A DNA stretch of 64,000 nt, taken from Ruegeria profundi. GTDB taxonomy: Bacteria > Pseudomonadota > Alphaproteobacteria > Rhodobacterales > Rhodobacteraceae. A program made the position numbers and the translations under genes. Where the stretch lies: positions 310,001 through 374,000 of the forward strand of contig NZ_LQBP01000004.1 in the NCBI RefSeq assembly GCF_001507545.1, read 5' to 3'. Of this stretch, positions 26,396-37,971 are shown piece after piece. The notes beneath the pieces are model-generated. The model saw only the letters and a program-made list of their open reading frames with translations, was not told where the DNA came from and ran no database searches. Each line of letters opens with the position of its first letter. Position 1 is the stretch's first letter.

Positions 26396-27483
26396 AGCGC
26401 TTCCTCGTATTCTGATGGGGCCGTGCTGTCCCAGACTACGCCGCCGCCCACGTTAAGGGTGGCCTTGCCATCCTCGACCATCAAGGTTCGGATCGCCACG
26501 TTGAACTCGGACCGTCCGTCAGGCGCTGCCCAACCAATCGCTCCGCAATAGATATCGCGGGGCCAAGGTTCGAGGTCAGACAAAATCTCCATCGCGCGAA
26601 TCTTGGGCGCACCAGTGATCGAGCCGCAAGGAAACAGCGCGGTCAGAATGGTCGAAAGCTCTGCCCCCAGATGCAATTGCGCCCGCACCAATGAGATCAT
26701 CTGATGCACGGTCGCATAAGTCTCAACCTTGAACAGTTCGGGCACTTTGACCGAACCGGGTAACGCAACGCGACTGATATCGTTGCGCAACAAATCGACA
26801 ATCATCAGGTTCTCAGCCCGGTTTTTCGCGTCGGTCGAAAGAAAGGCACGGCGGCGGGCGTCCTCGGCCATGTCATCACTGCGCGGCTGGGTGCCCTTCA
26901 TCGGACGGGTTTCAATCCCGCGCTCGGCGTCGGTGCGAAAGAACAACTCGGGCGAACGACTCAATAAGTCTGGCAAGCCGTCCTGCTGCACCAAAGCCCC
27001 GTAGCCAACCGGCTGGCCGGCGGTGAGCGCGGCATAGAGCGAAGCACTGTCGCCCTTGGCGATCAGGTCGATGGGAAAGGTCAGGTTTGCCTGATAGATA
27101 TCCCCTGCCCCGATGGCGTCATGAACCTGTTTAAAGGCTTGTGTATACCGCGCCTCATCCCAACGCGGTACAAAACCGCTGACCTCACCGCGTGCTGGCG
27201 GCAGGGCACGCTGCGTCGGCGCCTCATACACGCCGAAGCACAACAAAGGCAGGCGGCGGTTCTTGGGTAAACGTTCGGCAAGGCGCGGTTCCAGTGTATA
27301 GCCAAGCTCATAACTGGCATATCCTGCCAACCACGCGCCGTTCGCGCGCGCCTGATCCAGCGCCACCAGGGCCTGGGGCACATCGTCCGGCTTGTCTGCA
27401 CGGATCACATCGGCTGGCTGGTCGAAACTGGTTCCCGGCCCGGCTGGCCCCTGATCGAAACGAATACGCAAGTGCATCCTCAT
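26350..27483 (-). CDS. pabB: Aminodeoxychorismate synthase component I
   Basis: A 377-residue chorismate-utilising enzyme of the anthranilate synthase I/PabB family. It has GDIYQANLTFP, ETRPMKGTQPRS, KNRAENLMIVDLLRNDISRV, SLVRAQL, FPCGSITGAPKIRAMEI and GGGVVWDSTAPSEYEE, all standard for PabB. It is shorter than E. coli PabB at the N-terminus, as usual for this branch. The partner glutaminase PabA is not in the window. It forms an operon with pabC and the CPBP gene. Confidence 0.94.
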   Translation of the reverse strand: MRMHLRIRFDQGPAGPGTSFDQPADVIRADKPDDVPQALVALDQARANGAWLAGYASYELGYTLEPRLAERLPKNRRLPLLCFGVYEAPTQRALPPARGEVSGFVPRWDEARYTQAFKQVHDAIGAGDIYQANLTFPIDLIAKGDSASLYAALTAGQPVGYGALVQQDGLPDLLSRSPELFFRTDAERGIETRPMKGTQPRSDDMAEDARRRAFLSTDAKNRAENLMIVDLLRNDISRVALPGSVKVPELFKVETYATVHQMISLVRAQLHLGAELSTILTALFPCGSITGAPKIRAMEILSDLEPWPRDIYCGAIGWAAPDGRSEFNVAIRTLMVEDGKATLNVGGGVVWDSTAPSEYEEALWKARFAHQLTLTSA

Positions 27484-27565
27484 TTGTCGTGCTGCGCGAT
27501 ATAGAGGATACGGCGGCGAGGGAAAGAGAGGAAAGCGGCAATTTCACCGCTGTTTCCGATACCTC

Positions 27566-27593
27566 TTGAACCTTTTCGCGCGGTCCCTATAAC
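27566..27593 (+). promoter_or_regulatory. Sigma-70-type promoter of carB
   Basis: TTGAAC (27566-27571), a 16-base spacer, and TATAAC (27588-27593) lie 60 bases upstream of the carB start. The TATAACGC sequence recurs at the ppaC promoter and before the HAD gene. Confidence 0.6.
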
Positions 27594-27653
27594 GCAGGAC
27601 AATTTGGGCGCTTGGGGGTGCCCTGACTCGCGGACAATCGAAGGAACAAGGCC

Positions 27654-30998
<3,345 letters not shown>

Positions 30999-31097
30999 AC
31001 GGCCGTGTGAGCTGCCAGAGTGTCCAAGGTGTTGATCTAGCCAGATCAGCATCTGGCATTCTCGCTATTACGGCGTCGTTAGCGTGTGAGAGTGGTA

Positions 31098-31144
31098 TTT
31101 GATCAAAATCGGCATATTCCCTTAGGTAACCATCCCTTGATCAA
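31098..31144. repeat. Two TTGATCAA palindromes upstream of the FabH-like gene
   Basis: The palindrome TTTGATCAAA (31098-31107) and TTGATCAA (31137-31144) are centred 38 bases apart, within the 200-base region before the synthase gene. They are not FNR boxes, which need a 4-base spacer between the half-sites. They may be operator sites; no regulator can be named. Confidence 0.4.
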
Positions 31145-31194
31145 ATCCCATTGTGACTGCATTTTAGGCGGATTCGAAACCTTCAGGACCCGCC

Positions 31195-32319
31195 ATGTAC
31201 ACGCCCGCAATCACAGGCACAGGTGTTTTCACGCCCGAAAACATCATCACCAATGCTGAACTCGTCGCTGCCTTCAACGCATATGCAGACAAGCAAAACG
31301 CTAAGAATGCAGACAAAATCGCAGCTGGTGAGATTGAGCCGCTGCAGCATTCCTCGGAAGAGTTCATCCTCAAGGCATCGGGCATCGAAAACCGGTACGT
31401 GATGGACAAATCCGGCGTGCTGGATCCTGACGTAATGCACCCCCTTTTGCGCCAACGCAGCGATGACGAACCGGGCATTATGACCGAGATGGCGGTAGAC
31501 GCGTGCAAGAAAGCCTTGGCACAGGCTGGACGCAAGGCCGAAGACGTTGATCTGGTGATTTGCGCAGCCTCGAACCACGAACGGGCCTACCCGGCGATTG
31601 CGATCGAAATTCAGCAAGCGCTGGGGATCAACGGCTTTGGATTTGACATGAATGTTGCCTGCTCGTCGGCCACGTTCGGCATTCAGGCCGCAGCGGATAT
31701 GATCCGCTCGGGCTCGGTCAGATCGGCGCTGGTGGTGAACCCCGAAATCTGCTCGGGCCACTTGGAATGGCGGGACCGCGATTGCCACTTTATCTTCGGG
31801 GACGTGGCAACGGCCACCCTGATCGAGCGGATCGAAGACGCGCAAGGGCCACATTTCGAAGTCCTCTCGACCCGCTGCGCCACGTCTTTTTCGAATAACA
31901 TTCGTAATAACAACGGCTTCCTGCGCCGGTCGCGCCCCGCCGGCGTGGTTGATCGGCGCGACATGCAATTCATGCAGAACGGCCGCAAGGTGTTCAAGGA
32001 AGTACTGCCGATGGTCAGCAAACACATCTCGGATCACATGGAAGCCGAAGGTGTAACCAGCAGCGACCTGAAACGCCTGTGGCTGCACCAGGCCAACAAG
32101 ACGATGAACGATTTCATCGGCAAAAAGGTATTGGGGCGTGAACCGGAACCCGAGGAGCAGCCTAACATTCTGCAGGACTACGCCAACACATCCTCAGCCG
32201 GATCCATCATCGCGTTTTCCAAATATTCTGATGATTTGGCTGACGGTGATATCGGGTTGATCTGCTCGTTCGGGGCTGGCTATTCGGTCGGGTCAGTGAT
32301 TGTGAAGCGGCACGGTTAG
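31195..32319 (+). CDS. Beta-ketoacyl-ACP synthase III (FabH-like, second type)
   Basis: A 374-residue thiolase-fold condensing enzyme with the Cys-His-Asn triad of KAS III: C156 in NVACSSATFG, H298 in LHQANK and N331 in YANTSSAGS. It is longer than housekeeping FabH and has the PHLLRQRS-like insertion and IAIEIQQALGI segments typical of the group that includes PA3286 of Pseudomonas, which channels acyl-CoA from beta-oxidation into fatty-acid synthesis. That role here is inference. It is followed by a short gap and a convergent gene. Confidence 0.85.
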   Translation: MYTPAITGTGVFTPENIITNAELVAAFNAYADKQNAKNADKIAAGEIEPLQHSSEEFILKASGIENRYVMDKSGVLDPDVMHPLLRQRSDDEPGIMTEMAVDACKKALAQAGRKAEDVDLVICAASNHERAYPAIAIEIQQALGINGFGFDMNVACSSATFGIQAAADMIRSGSVRSALVVNPEICSGHLEWRDRDCHFIFGDVATATLIERIEDAQGPHFEVLSTRCATSFSNNIRNNNGFLRRSRPAGVVDRRDMQFMQNGRKVFKEVLPMVSKHISDHMEAEGVTSSDLKRLWLHQANKTMNDFIGKKVLGREPEPEEQPNILQDYANTSSAGSIIAFSKYSDDLADGDIGLICSFGAGYSVGSVIVKRHG

Positions 32320-32384
32320 ACGAGCCGCTGACAAGCAGGAATTCTTGCAGTCAGGGATTGAAGCTGGGGGGCGGCAAGCGAGCC

Positions 32385-32846
32385 TCAGCTTACGCTTTCC
32401 TCTTCCAGATGCAGCTTCATTTCGATCAACACCTGTTGCAGCAGACTGGTTTCTTTCAGCAGGCGTTTGGCTTCGTTGACAGTGATGATCCCGTCTTCTA
32501 TGGCGGCTTGGTATTCGGTCATCAGCATCGCAAAGCGCTGGCTCAGCGCGATGACGTCGGAATTCACCCCTCCGGTTCGCGGCGTGTCCGTGTTTCGACC
32601 GTCATAGGACAATGTGATGTTCTTCAAATCGGCCAGCGCCGATGTCACATGCGGGAAATTCGAAACAGCCTCCAGCCTGGCCACGGCGTCGACGGGCATG
32701 AACCGGTCAGCGTGTTCGGCATTGTCTGAATAATACCGACCCAAGGTTGCCTTGGATTTGCCGGTAATCTCGCACGCAGACTCTATGCCAACGTCTTTGA
32801 CCAACGCTTCTGTGTGCTTCTTCAGATAGGCTCCGATATCTGCCAT
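32385..32846 (-). CDS. Small HTH-like protein conserved in Rhodobacteraceae
   Basis: A 153-residue protein of unknown function. The N-terminal part (MADIGAYLKKHTEALVKDVGIESACEITGKSKATLGRYYSD) reads like a phage CII-type helix-turn-helix: helix, turn, recognition helix with GKSKATLGRYYS. The C-terminal part has a long helical segment (RLLKETSLLQQVLIEMKLHLEEE) that could mediate oligomerisation. AAGG lies 7 bases before the ATG at 32846. It faces the FabH-like gene; whether it regulates it is unknown. Proteins of this look are widespread in the family, from memory. Confidence 0.65.
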   Translation of the reverse strand: MADIGAYLKKHTEALVKDVGIESACEITGKSKATLGRYYSDNAEHADRFMPVDAVARLEAVSNFPHVTSALADLKNITLSYDGRNTDTPRTGGVNSDVIALSQRFAMLMTEYQAAIEDGIITVNEAKRLLKETSLLQQVLIEMKLHLEEESVS

Positions 32847-33204
32847 ATTTTTACCTTTTCTGCCTGCGTCACCCACAACATCTGCCCGTGCGGGGGAAAG
32901 GGACAGGAAAATTCCCATACTCTAGTCATAATTGAAATGCCATAAATTGGCTATCCCTCAGATATGCAGGGGTTTTGTGAGTGAGTGGTGGCCCTTCCGG
33001 CCAGTAATGAGTGATTGCGAGGCACTATTTTTTGGCCCCGCTGTGTGAAGGCCCATGTTGGCCGATGACGTCGCTGGTGTGGGCGCAGGGGATCCATCCC
33101 CTTTGAGCGTAAGCTCTGCCCCTGCAACGACAGCGGCGACGTCACTTTTATGCATGGCTGTTATAGCCTTGCCGGGACACGTAAGGCCATTTAGACCCGG
33201 GCGC
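32847..33204. other. 358-base intergenic region with RNA-like fold before tdk
   Basis: No convincing gene lies here on either strand. It holds a hairpin around 32990-33003 (GGCC-N5-GGCC), a run of six T near 33029-33034, and the multi-stem element at 33066-33144 listed separately. A frame continuous with tdk runs back to 33055, but the tdk family starts at 33205. Confidence 0.6.
33066..33144 (+). ncRNA. Candidate structured RNA or leader element upstream of tdk
   Basis: Sequence directly shows a 9-bp outer stem (33066-33074 with 33136-33144), an inner 7-bp stem GCAGGGG/CCCCTGC (33085-33091 with 33119-33125), and a terminal hairpin GAGC-GTAA-GCTC (33105-33116) closed by a GNRA tetraloop. The outer stem is followed by CTTTT, terminator-like. 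The GNRA loop favours the plus strand. It ends 60 bases before the tdk ATG. No known riboswitch or sRNA class fits that I can name. Confidence 0.4.
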
Positions 33205-33783
33205 ATGGCAAAACTGTACTTCAACTATTCCACGATGAACGCGGGTAAATCGACCGTGTTGCTGCAAGCCTCGCACAATTATCGCGAACGGGGCATGGAT
33301 ACTTATCTGATGACCGCGGCGCTGGACGGGCGCGCCGGGATTGGAAAGATTGCGTCACGCATAGGCATTTCCGCCGATGCCGACACGTTTTCTTCAAGCG
33401 ACGACGTGTTTGCGATGATCCGACAGCGGCTGGACCAAGGTGAAATCGCATGTGTCTTTGTCGACGAAGCGCAGTTTCTTTCAGAAGAGCAGGTTTGGCA
33501 GTTGGCGCGCGCCGTGGATGACCTGAGCGTGCCGGTGCTTGCCTATGGTCTTCGGGTGGATTTTCAGGGTCGCCTTTTCCCGGGATCAGCTGCCTTGCTA
33601 GCCCTCGCAGACGAGATGAGAGAGGTGCGTACCATCTGCAAATGCGGGCGGAAAGCGACGATGGTGATTCGACAGGATGAGAACGGAAACACCATCATCG
33701 AAGGTGCACAGGTACAGATTGGCGGCAATGAAACCTACGTCTCGGTTTGTCGCAGGCACTGGCGCGAGGCAGTTGAACCCTAG
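33205..33783 (+). CDS. tdk: Thymidine kinase (TK1 type)
   Basis: A 192-residue thymidine kinase of the TK1-like class, phosphorylating thymidine in the salvage pathway. The start gives MAKLYFNYSTMNAGKST with the P-loop in the first 20 residues, VFVDEAQFL is Walker B with the catalytic Glu, and the structural zinc Cys lie in CKCGRKATM and VCRRHW. The frame extends upstream without stop to 33055, but that part is not seen in the family. It overlaps the convergent dehydrogenase gene by 4 bases. A structured leader lies upstream. Confidence 0.95.
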   Translation: MAKLYFNYSTMNAGKSTVLLQASHNYRERGMDTYLMTAALDGRAGIGKIASRIGISADADTFSSSDDVFAMIRQRLDQGEIACVFVDEAQFLSEEQVWQLARAVDDLSVPVLAYGLRVDFQGRLFPGSAALLALADEMREVRTICKCGRKATMVIRQDENGNTIIEGAQVQIGGNETYVSVCRRHWREAVEP

Positions 33784-34730
33784 ACCGGATTCGGCAGCGG
33801 TCGCCCTGCGACAAAGGCCGCAACGTTATCCAGCGCCATAAGGCCCATGTTGCTACGCACCTCTTCGGTCGCAGTGCCCAGATGCGGCAGCAGGGTCACA
33901 TTCTCCATCTCGCACAGAGCCTGCGGGACAGCAGGTTCAAACTCATAGACATCCAGACCAGCACCGGTGATCTTGCCCGATTGCAAGGCGGCGATCAGGG
34001 CGGCTTCGTCGACGACCTCTCCGCGCGCGATATTGATCAGGATGCCCGAGGGTTTCATGGCCTCCAGCACCTGTGCGTTGATCAGATGGTGCGTCTCAGC
34101 ACCGCCGGGGACGGCAAGGATCAGAAAATCAACGTATCCTGCCAGAGTGGTCAGGTCAGCGACATACTCGGCAGGGTAGTCCACCTGTTTCGGGCTGCGC
34201 GATTGATAGGCCACCTGCATTCCGAACCCAAAGTGGCACCGACGCGCAATGGCCTGACCAATCCGTCCCATGCCAACAATGCCGATGCGTTTGCCGGTGA
34301 CGTGATGTCCCAACATCTGCGTTGGATGCCAGCCCTGCCAGTGACCTGCACGGACCAAGCGTTCGCCCTCACCCGCGCGGCGGGCGGTCGATAGCAGCAA
34401 GGTCATGGCGATATCAGCCGTCGCGTCCGTCACGGCACCGGGCGTGTTGGTTACGGCGATACCCACGGTTTGCGCGGCGTCGACGTCGATATGGTTGTAC
34501 CCGACGCCAAAATTCGCCAGCAGCCCACAGCGGGGGTCCGCGACTTCGGCAAAGACCTGAGCCGAGAACTGATCGCCCAAGGTCGGTACGACCACGTCAT
34601 ACTCCCTCAACGCGCGCAGCATCTCATCACGCGTCATCGGCACGGTCTCCTTTCGGATTTCCGCGTTAAACTCAGCCCGGGCGCGGGCCTCGACGGCGGG
34701 AGTCATCGGGCGTGAAATCAGCACCTTCAT
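33780..34730 (-). CDS. D-2-hydroxyacid dehydrogenase (glyoxylate/hydroxypyruvate reductase-like)
   Basis: A 316-residue NAD(P)-dependent dehydrogenase. It has the substrate-domain segment LLANFGVGYNHIDVDAA, the Rossmann motif GIVGMGRIGQAIARR, the catalytic Arg in NIARGEVVDE, Glu in LDVYEFEP and His in LLPHLGTATEE. This pattern fits glyoxylate reductases/D-glycerate dehydrogenases. It starts with an ATG overlapping the stop of csaA (TGATG) and is the last gene of the proC-csaA-dehydrogenase unit. Substrate not resolved. Confidence 0.9.
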   Translation of the reverse strand: MKVLISRPMTPAVEARARAEFNAEIRKETVPMTRDEMLRALREYDVVVPTLGDQFSAQVFAEVADPRCGLLANFGVGYNHIDVDAAQTVGIAVTNTPGAVTDATADIAMTLLLSTARRAGEGERLVRAGHWQGWHPTQMLGHHVTGKRIGIVGMGRIGQAIARRCHFGFGMQVAYQSRSPKQVDYPAEYVADLTTLAGYVDFLILAVPGGAETHHLINAQVLEAMKPSGILINIARGEVVDEAALIAALQSGKITGAGLDVYEFEPAVPQALCEMENVTLLPHLGTATEEVRSNMGLMALDNVAAFVAGRPLPNPV

Positions 34731-35068
34731 CAATGCATCCGTCCACCGATGGGAACCTCGCCATCCGGGCCGATAAGGACAACCTCACCGTTTTCGTCTG
34801 GCAGGCCCAACACCAGAACCTCGGACATGAACCGGCCGATCTGGCGTGGGGGGAAGTTCACGACGGCCATCACTTGTTTTCCGATCAGAGTCTGCGGGTC
34901 GTAATGCGCCGTGACCTGAGCCGAGGTCTTCCGCTCGCCGATCTCATCCCCAAAGTCGATCCACATCTTGATCGCCGGTTTGCGGGCCTCGGGGTATGGC
35001 TCGGCACGGGTTACTTCGCCTACGCGGATATCGACCTTTAGAAAGTCGTCGAATGTAATCTCACTCAC
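34730..35068 (-). CDS. csaA: tRNA-binding protein CsaA
   Basis: A 112-residue protein with the tRNA-binding OB fold of the CsaA/Trbp111 type: FLKVDIRVGEVTRAE, PAIKMWIDFG, VMAVVNFPPRQIG and LVLGLPDENGEVVLI. CsaA binds tRNA as a dimer and has chaperone-like activity in secretion in Bacillus. The start is a GTG at 35068 with GGAG 7 bases upstream, and it overlaps the end of proC by 8 bases. Unusual start codon is noted; family call is firm. Confidence 0.93.
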   Translation of the reverse strand: MSEITFDDFLKVDIRVGEVTRAEPYPEARKPAIKMWIDFGDEIGERKTSAQVTAHYDPQTLIGKQVMAVVNFPPRQIGRFMSEVLVLGLPDENGEVVLIGPDGEVPIGGRMH

Positions 35069-35876
35069 GAGACAGCTCCTTGGATCGATCTGTTGCAGCT
35101 TTGACTGCGCGGCGCAGCAGGTCAGGGAAACCGGTTTCTTCGTGCATTAACACCTCAAGTGCGGCCTGCGTGGTGCCGTTGGGGGATGTCACGTTGATGC
35201 GCAGTTGCGAGGGGGCTTCCTCGGCAGCCACGGCCAGCGCACCGGCCCCAGCCACGGTGGATTTGGCCAGTTTCATCGCCAATTCGCCCGGCAAGCCCTC
35301 GGCCTCGCCCGCCGCCGCCAGCGTTTCGATCAGGTGAAACACATAGGCCGGGCCCGAGCCGCTCAGCCCGGTGACAGCGTCCATCTGTGCCTCATCATCC
35401 AGCCGGACGGTCTCACCAATTGCAGACAACAGGTTTTCCGCAAGGGATACGTCTGCATCTGATGCCTGTGCGTTGCCGATCAGAGCCGTGATCCCCTTGC
35501 GGATTGCCGCAGGTGTGTTCGGCATGGCGCGCACGATCGGGGTATCTTTGCCCAACACGCTTTCAAATGTGGCAATAGACGTGCCTGCTGCGACCGACAC
35601 AAACAGGGTGTCGCCACCGCCCAGCGCCTTGATCGCTGGCAGGGCCTCACCCATCATCTGCGGTTTGACCGCAACCAGCACCACGGCGGGGGCCTCGGGC
35701 AATGGAGTGTTGATGTTGACGCCCTGCGCCTTCAACCAGTCCGAGGGGTTTGGATCGATGACCCAGACAGCAGATGCGGGCAGACCATGCTCTAACCATC
35801 CGGCGAGCATGGCTGATCCCATTTTGCCGCATCCCAGAAGCACAAGCCCCTGCTCGGCGACGCGTGACATGTCCAT
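35061..35876 (-). CDS. proC: Pyrroline-5-carboxylate reductase
   Basis: A 271-residue enzyme for the last step of proline synthesis, reducing pyrroline-5-carboxylate with NAD(P)H. It has the Rossmann motif LLGCGKMGSAMLAGWL, LVAVKPQMM, SVAAGTSI, MPNTPAAI, and the C-terminal signature GPAYVFHLIETLAAAGEAEGL with SPNGTTQAALEVL. It leads the operon proC-csaA-dehydrogenase, all with overlapping ends. Two close ATG codons are possible; the first is used. Confidence 0.95.
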   Translation of the reverse strand: MDMSRVAEQGLVLLGCGKMGSAMLAGWLEHGLPASAVWVIDPNPSDWLKAQGVNINTPLPEAPAVVLVAVKPQMMGEALPAIKALGGGDTLFVSVAAGTSIATFESVLGKDTPIVRAMPNTPAAIRKGITALIGNAQASDADVSLAENLLSAIGETVRLDDEAQMDAVTGLSGSGPAYVFHLIETLAAAGEAEGLPGELAMKLAKSTVAGAGALAVAAEEAPSQLRINVTSPNGTTQAALEVLMHEETGFPDLLRRAVKAATDRSKELSRE

Positions 35877-35912
35877 GATTGCCCCTCTCGTTAGTCGGTT
35901 CGGGGCAAAGCT

Positions 35913-36413
35913 TTACGCGCGGCCGTAGGCCTCTGCAATGGCGACTTGCATCGCATCTTCCGGATCACGGTTACCCCAGGTGACCAGTTGGATCGCCGGG
36001 TAGTACCGCTCAGCGCTTAGCACTGCGGCTGTGATCATGGTGTCGATCTGCTCCGGGCTGGCCATCTGGCCGCCGGCCAGAACCAAACCATACCGATAGA
36101 CCATCAGCTTCTGATTGGCCCAGTACGTGAACGCCCCGGCCCAACACTGATCATTCATCTTGTTCAGAAGTTCATACAGCTCGGTCTCACGCTCGGCAGG
36201 TGGCTCCATTTCAAACGAGCACACCATGCGCAGCGTTTCATCATAGTTGGACCAGGCCAGAGTGATTGAGTATGTGCGCCACTGCCCTTCGACAGCCATT
36301 GCGATCTGGTCATCCCCGATCCGGTCAAAATCCCAGTCGTGATGCTCGGCCAAGTGCTCGACTATATCAATCGGATGAAGGTCTTCTTCGAGAAACTGCT
36401 CGGAAAGGGCCAT
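35913..36413 (-). CDS. YbjN domain-containing protein
   Basis: A 166-residue soluble protein of the YbjN family (MALSEQFLEEDLHPIDIVEHLAEHHDWDFDRIGDDQIAMAVEG...), which has a sensory-chaperone-like fold. In E. coli YbjN influences motility and stress responses, though the mechanism is unclear. In alphaproteobacteria homologues are conserved next to proC, as here (37 bases away). GAGGTGG precedes the ATG. A hairpin lies 20 bases upstream of the start. Confidence 0.85.
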   Translation of the reverse strand: MALSEQFLEEDLHPIDIVEHLAEHHDWDFDRIGDDQIAMAVEGQWRTYSITLAWSNYDETLRMVCSFEMEPPAERETELYELLNKMNDQCWAGAFTYWANQKLMVYRYGLVLAGGQMASPEQIDTMITAAVLSAERYYPAIQLVTWGNRDPEDAMQVAIAEAYGRA

Positions 36414-36737
36414 AATGCCACCTCACTTTTCTCTAGCATTTTGGGGCTGGCAGTGCCCCAGCGCTAGTTGCCTGCTCTACAAGCCGGGCTTCCCCCTTGG
36501 GCCTGTACTAAATATGGTGCGATGCGAGACAGGGGTCTGGCAACCCTATTTCTTGGGGATAGCAGCAATAAGTTGTGGATAGTCAGCAACGGCACTCAAA
36601 ATATTGGCGCAGACCTCAGCTTTGTCTTGATTAAATTCCGCAAGGCGTCAGAATGCACCGCACCGTACAACCCAAGACGGGATTGCGCGGCGCGTTACTT
36701 TGCCCTGAAAATCAAGATCGTAAGAAACGGGACGGCT
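36414..36737. other. 324-base intergenic region
   Basis: Besides the hairpin at 36433-36467 upstream of the YbjN gene I see no gene, tRNA or strong promoter. The rest is the downstream flank of the UbiK gene (stop at 36738) and the upstream region of YbjN. Confidence 0.6.
36433..36467 (-). promoter_or_regulatory. Hairpin in the leader of the YbjN gene
   Basis: CTAGC/GCTAG (36433-36437 with 36463-36467) encloses TGGGGC/GCCCCA (36442-36447 with 36455-36460) with a 7-base loop. There is no T tract after it in either direction. It lies 20 bases before the YbjN ATG, so it may affect ribosome access or stabilise the message. Confidence 0.35.
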
Positions 36738-36986
36738 TTACTTGTCCAGCTTCGCCTCAAGCGCGGCGATGCGTGCTTCCAGCGCTGCGTTCTCTTCGCG
36801 GGCTTTTTGCGCCATCGCGCGTACGGCGTCGAACTCTTCACGGGTCACGAAGTCACGATCGGCCAGCCAGCGATCAATCATTGACTTCATCGCATTCTCG
36901 GCCTCTTCCCGCGCGCCCTGAGCCACCCCCATGGCGTTGGTCATCAACTGGGAAACGTCATCCAGGATTTTGTTGCGGGTCTGCAT
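36738..36986 (-). CDS. ubiK: UbiK family accessory factor (BMFP, YqiC-like)
   Basis: An 82-residue protein of the BMFP/UbiK family. It begins with MQTRNKILDDVSQLMTNAMGVAQGAREEAENAM and ends in a coiled coil (EENAALEARIAALEAKLDK) that in the family drives trimer formation. In E. coli UbiK helps ubiquinone biosynthesis by forming a complex with UbiJ, and it also binds membranes. It is divergent from lgt with about 100 bases between the starts. Confidence 0.9.
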   Translation of the reverse strand: MQTRNKILDDVSQLMTNAMGVAQGAREEAENAMKSMIDRWLADRDFVTREEFDAVRAMAQKAREENAALEARIAALEAKLDK

Positions 36987-37083
36987 ATCTTTACTCCGGT
37001 CTGTCGGTTGGTCTTTATATGGGGGACGATTGGCCCGGACTCAAGGTTGACTTGCCCCTCAAACCCCGGGCAATGAGACGCAC

Positions 37084-37971
37084 ATGCAGGCTGTTCTGAA
37101 TTTCCCCGATCTGTCACCCGAGCTTTTCTCGATCTCACTGTTCGGGATGGAGTTTGCCCTTCGGTGGTACGCGCTGTCCTATATCGCCGGTATCCTGATT
37201 GCATGGCGGATGGGGGTTATGGCGTTGCGGCGACCTGCCCTCTGGCCCGAGAAAACGCCACCGATCAAGCCTGAACAGCTTGAGGACCTCATCACATGGA
37301 TCATTCTCGGCGTGATTGTAGGTGGGCGACTTGGGTTCGTCCTGTTCTATCAGCCCGCATATTACCTCTCGAACCCTCTGGAGATTCTGAAAGTCTGGCA
37401 GGGCGGCATGGCATTTCATGGCGGGTTGCTTGGGGTTGTGGTCGCTTCGTATCTCTATGCGCGGCGTCAGCAAAGCCCGGTTCTGTCCTTGGCAGACTTG
37501 ATTGCCCATACGGTGCCACCCGGATTGCTGCTGGGGCGGCTGGCGAATTTCATCAATGCCGAACTTTGGGGGCGCCCCAGTGAATTGCCTTGGGCCGTGA
37601 TTTTCCCCGGTGGAGCCGCGCAGGATTGCCCAGGCGTTTTGGCCGGGATGTGCGCCCGGCATCCATCGCAATTGTATGAGGCCGCATTAGAGGGCTTGCT
37701 GCTGGGCATCCTGCTTTTGTGGCTGGCATATCGGCGCGGAGCATTCCACAAGCCCGGCCTGATCACCGGTGTTTTCCTAGCCGGGTACGGCGCGTCGCGG
37801 TTTTGCGTCGAATTCTTCCGGCAGCCCGACGCGCAGTTTATCTCGCCCGGCAATCCGTTGGGCTTGGCGCTGCATATAGGTGGGTACGGCCTGACAATGG
37901 GGCAATTGCTGTCGCTGCCGATGATTGGCCTGGGCTTGTGGCTTGCCCTGCGTGCAAGGCGGATCGCATGA
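37084..37971 (+). CDS. lgt: Prolipoprotein diacylglyceryl transferase
   Basis: A 295-residue membrane enzyme that moves diacylglycerol from phosphatidylglycerol to the lipobox Cys of prolipoproteins. It has seven transmembrane helices, the essential [10 protein letters not shown] segment, MAFHGGLLG with the conserved HGG, the Arg-rich motif [13 protein letters not shown] and HPSQLYEA. It leads a three-gene unit in which each stop overlaps the next start by ATGA: lgt-midA-like-pgeF. Confidence 0.96.
   Translation: MQAVLNFPDLSPELFSISLFGMEFALRWYALSYIAGILIAWRMGVMALRRPALWPEKTPPIKPEQLEDLITWIILGVIVGGRLGFVLFYQPAYYLSNPLEILKVWQGGMAFHGGLLGVVVASYLYARRQQSPVLSLADLIAHTVPPGLLLGRLANFINAELWGRPSELPWAVIFPGGAAQDCPGVLAGMCARHPSQLYEAALEGLLLGILLLWLAYRRGAFHKPGLITGVFLAGYGASRFCVEFFRQPDAQFISPGNPLGLALHIGGYGLTMGQLLSLPMIGLGLWLALRARRIA

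Noticed and set aside
31098..31144. TTGATCAA palindromes read as FNR/Fnr-like boxes
   Set aside because: FNR sites need TTGAT-N4-ATCAA; these have no spacer.
33055..33204. A 50-residue N-terminal extension of tdk
   Set aside because: The TK1 family starts at MAKLYFNYST, and the extension covers the structured RNA-like element.
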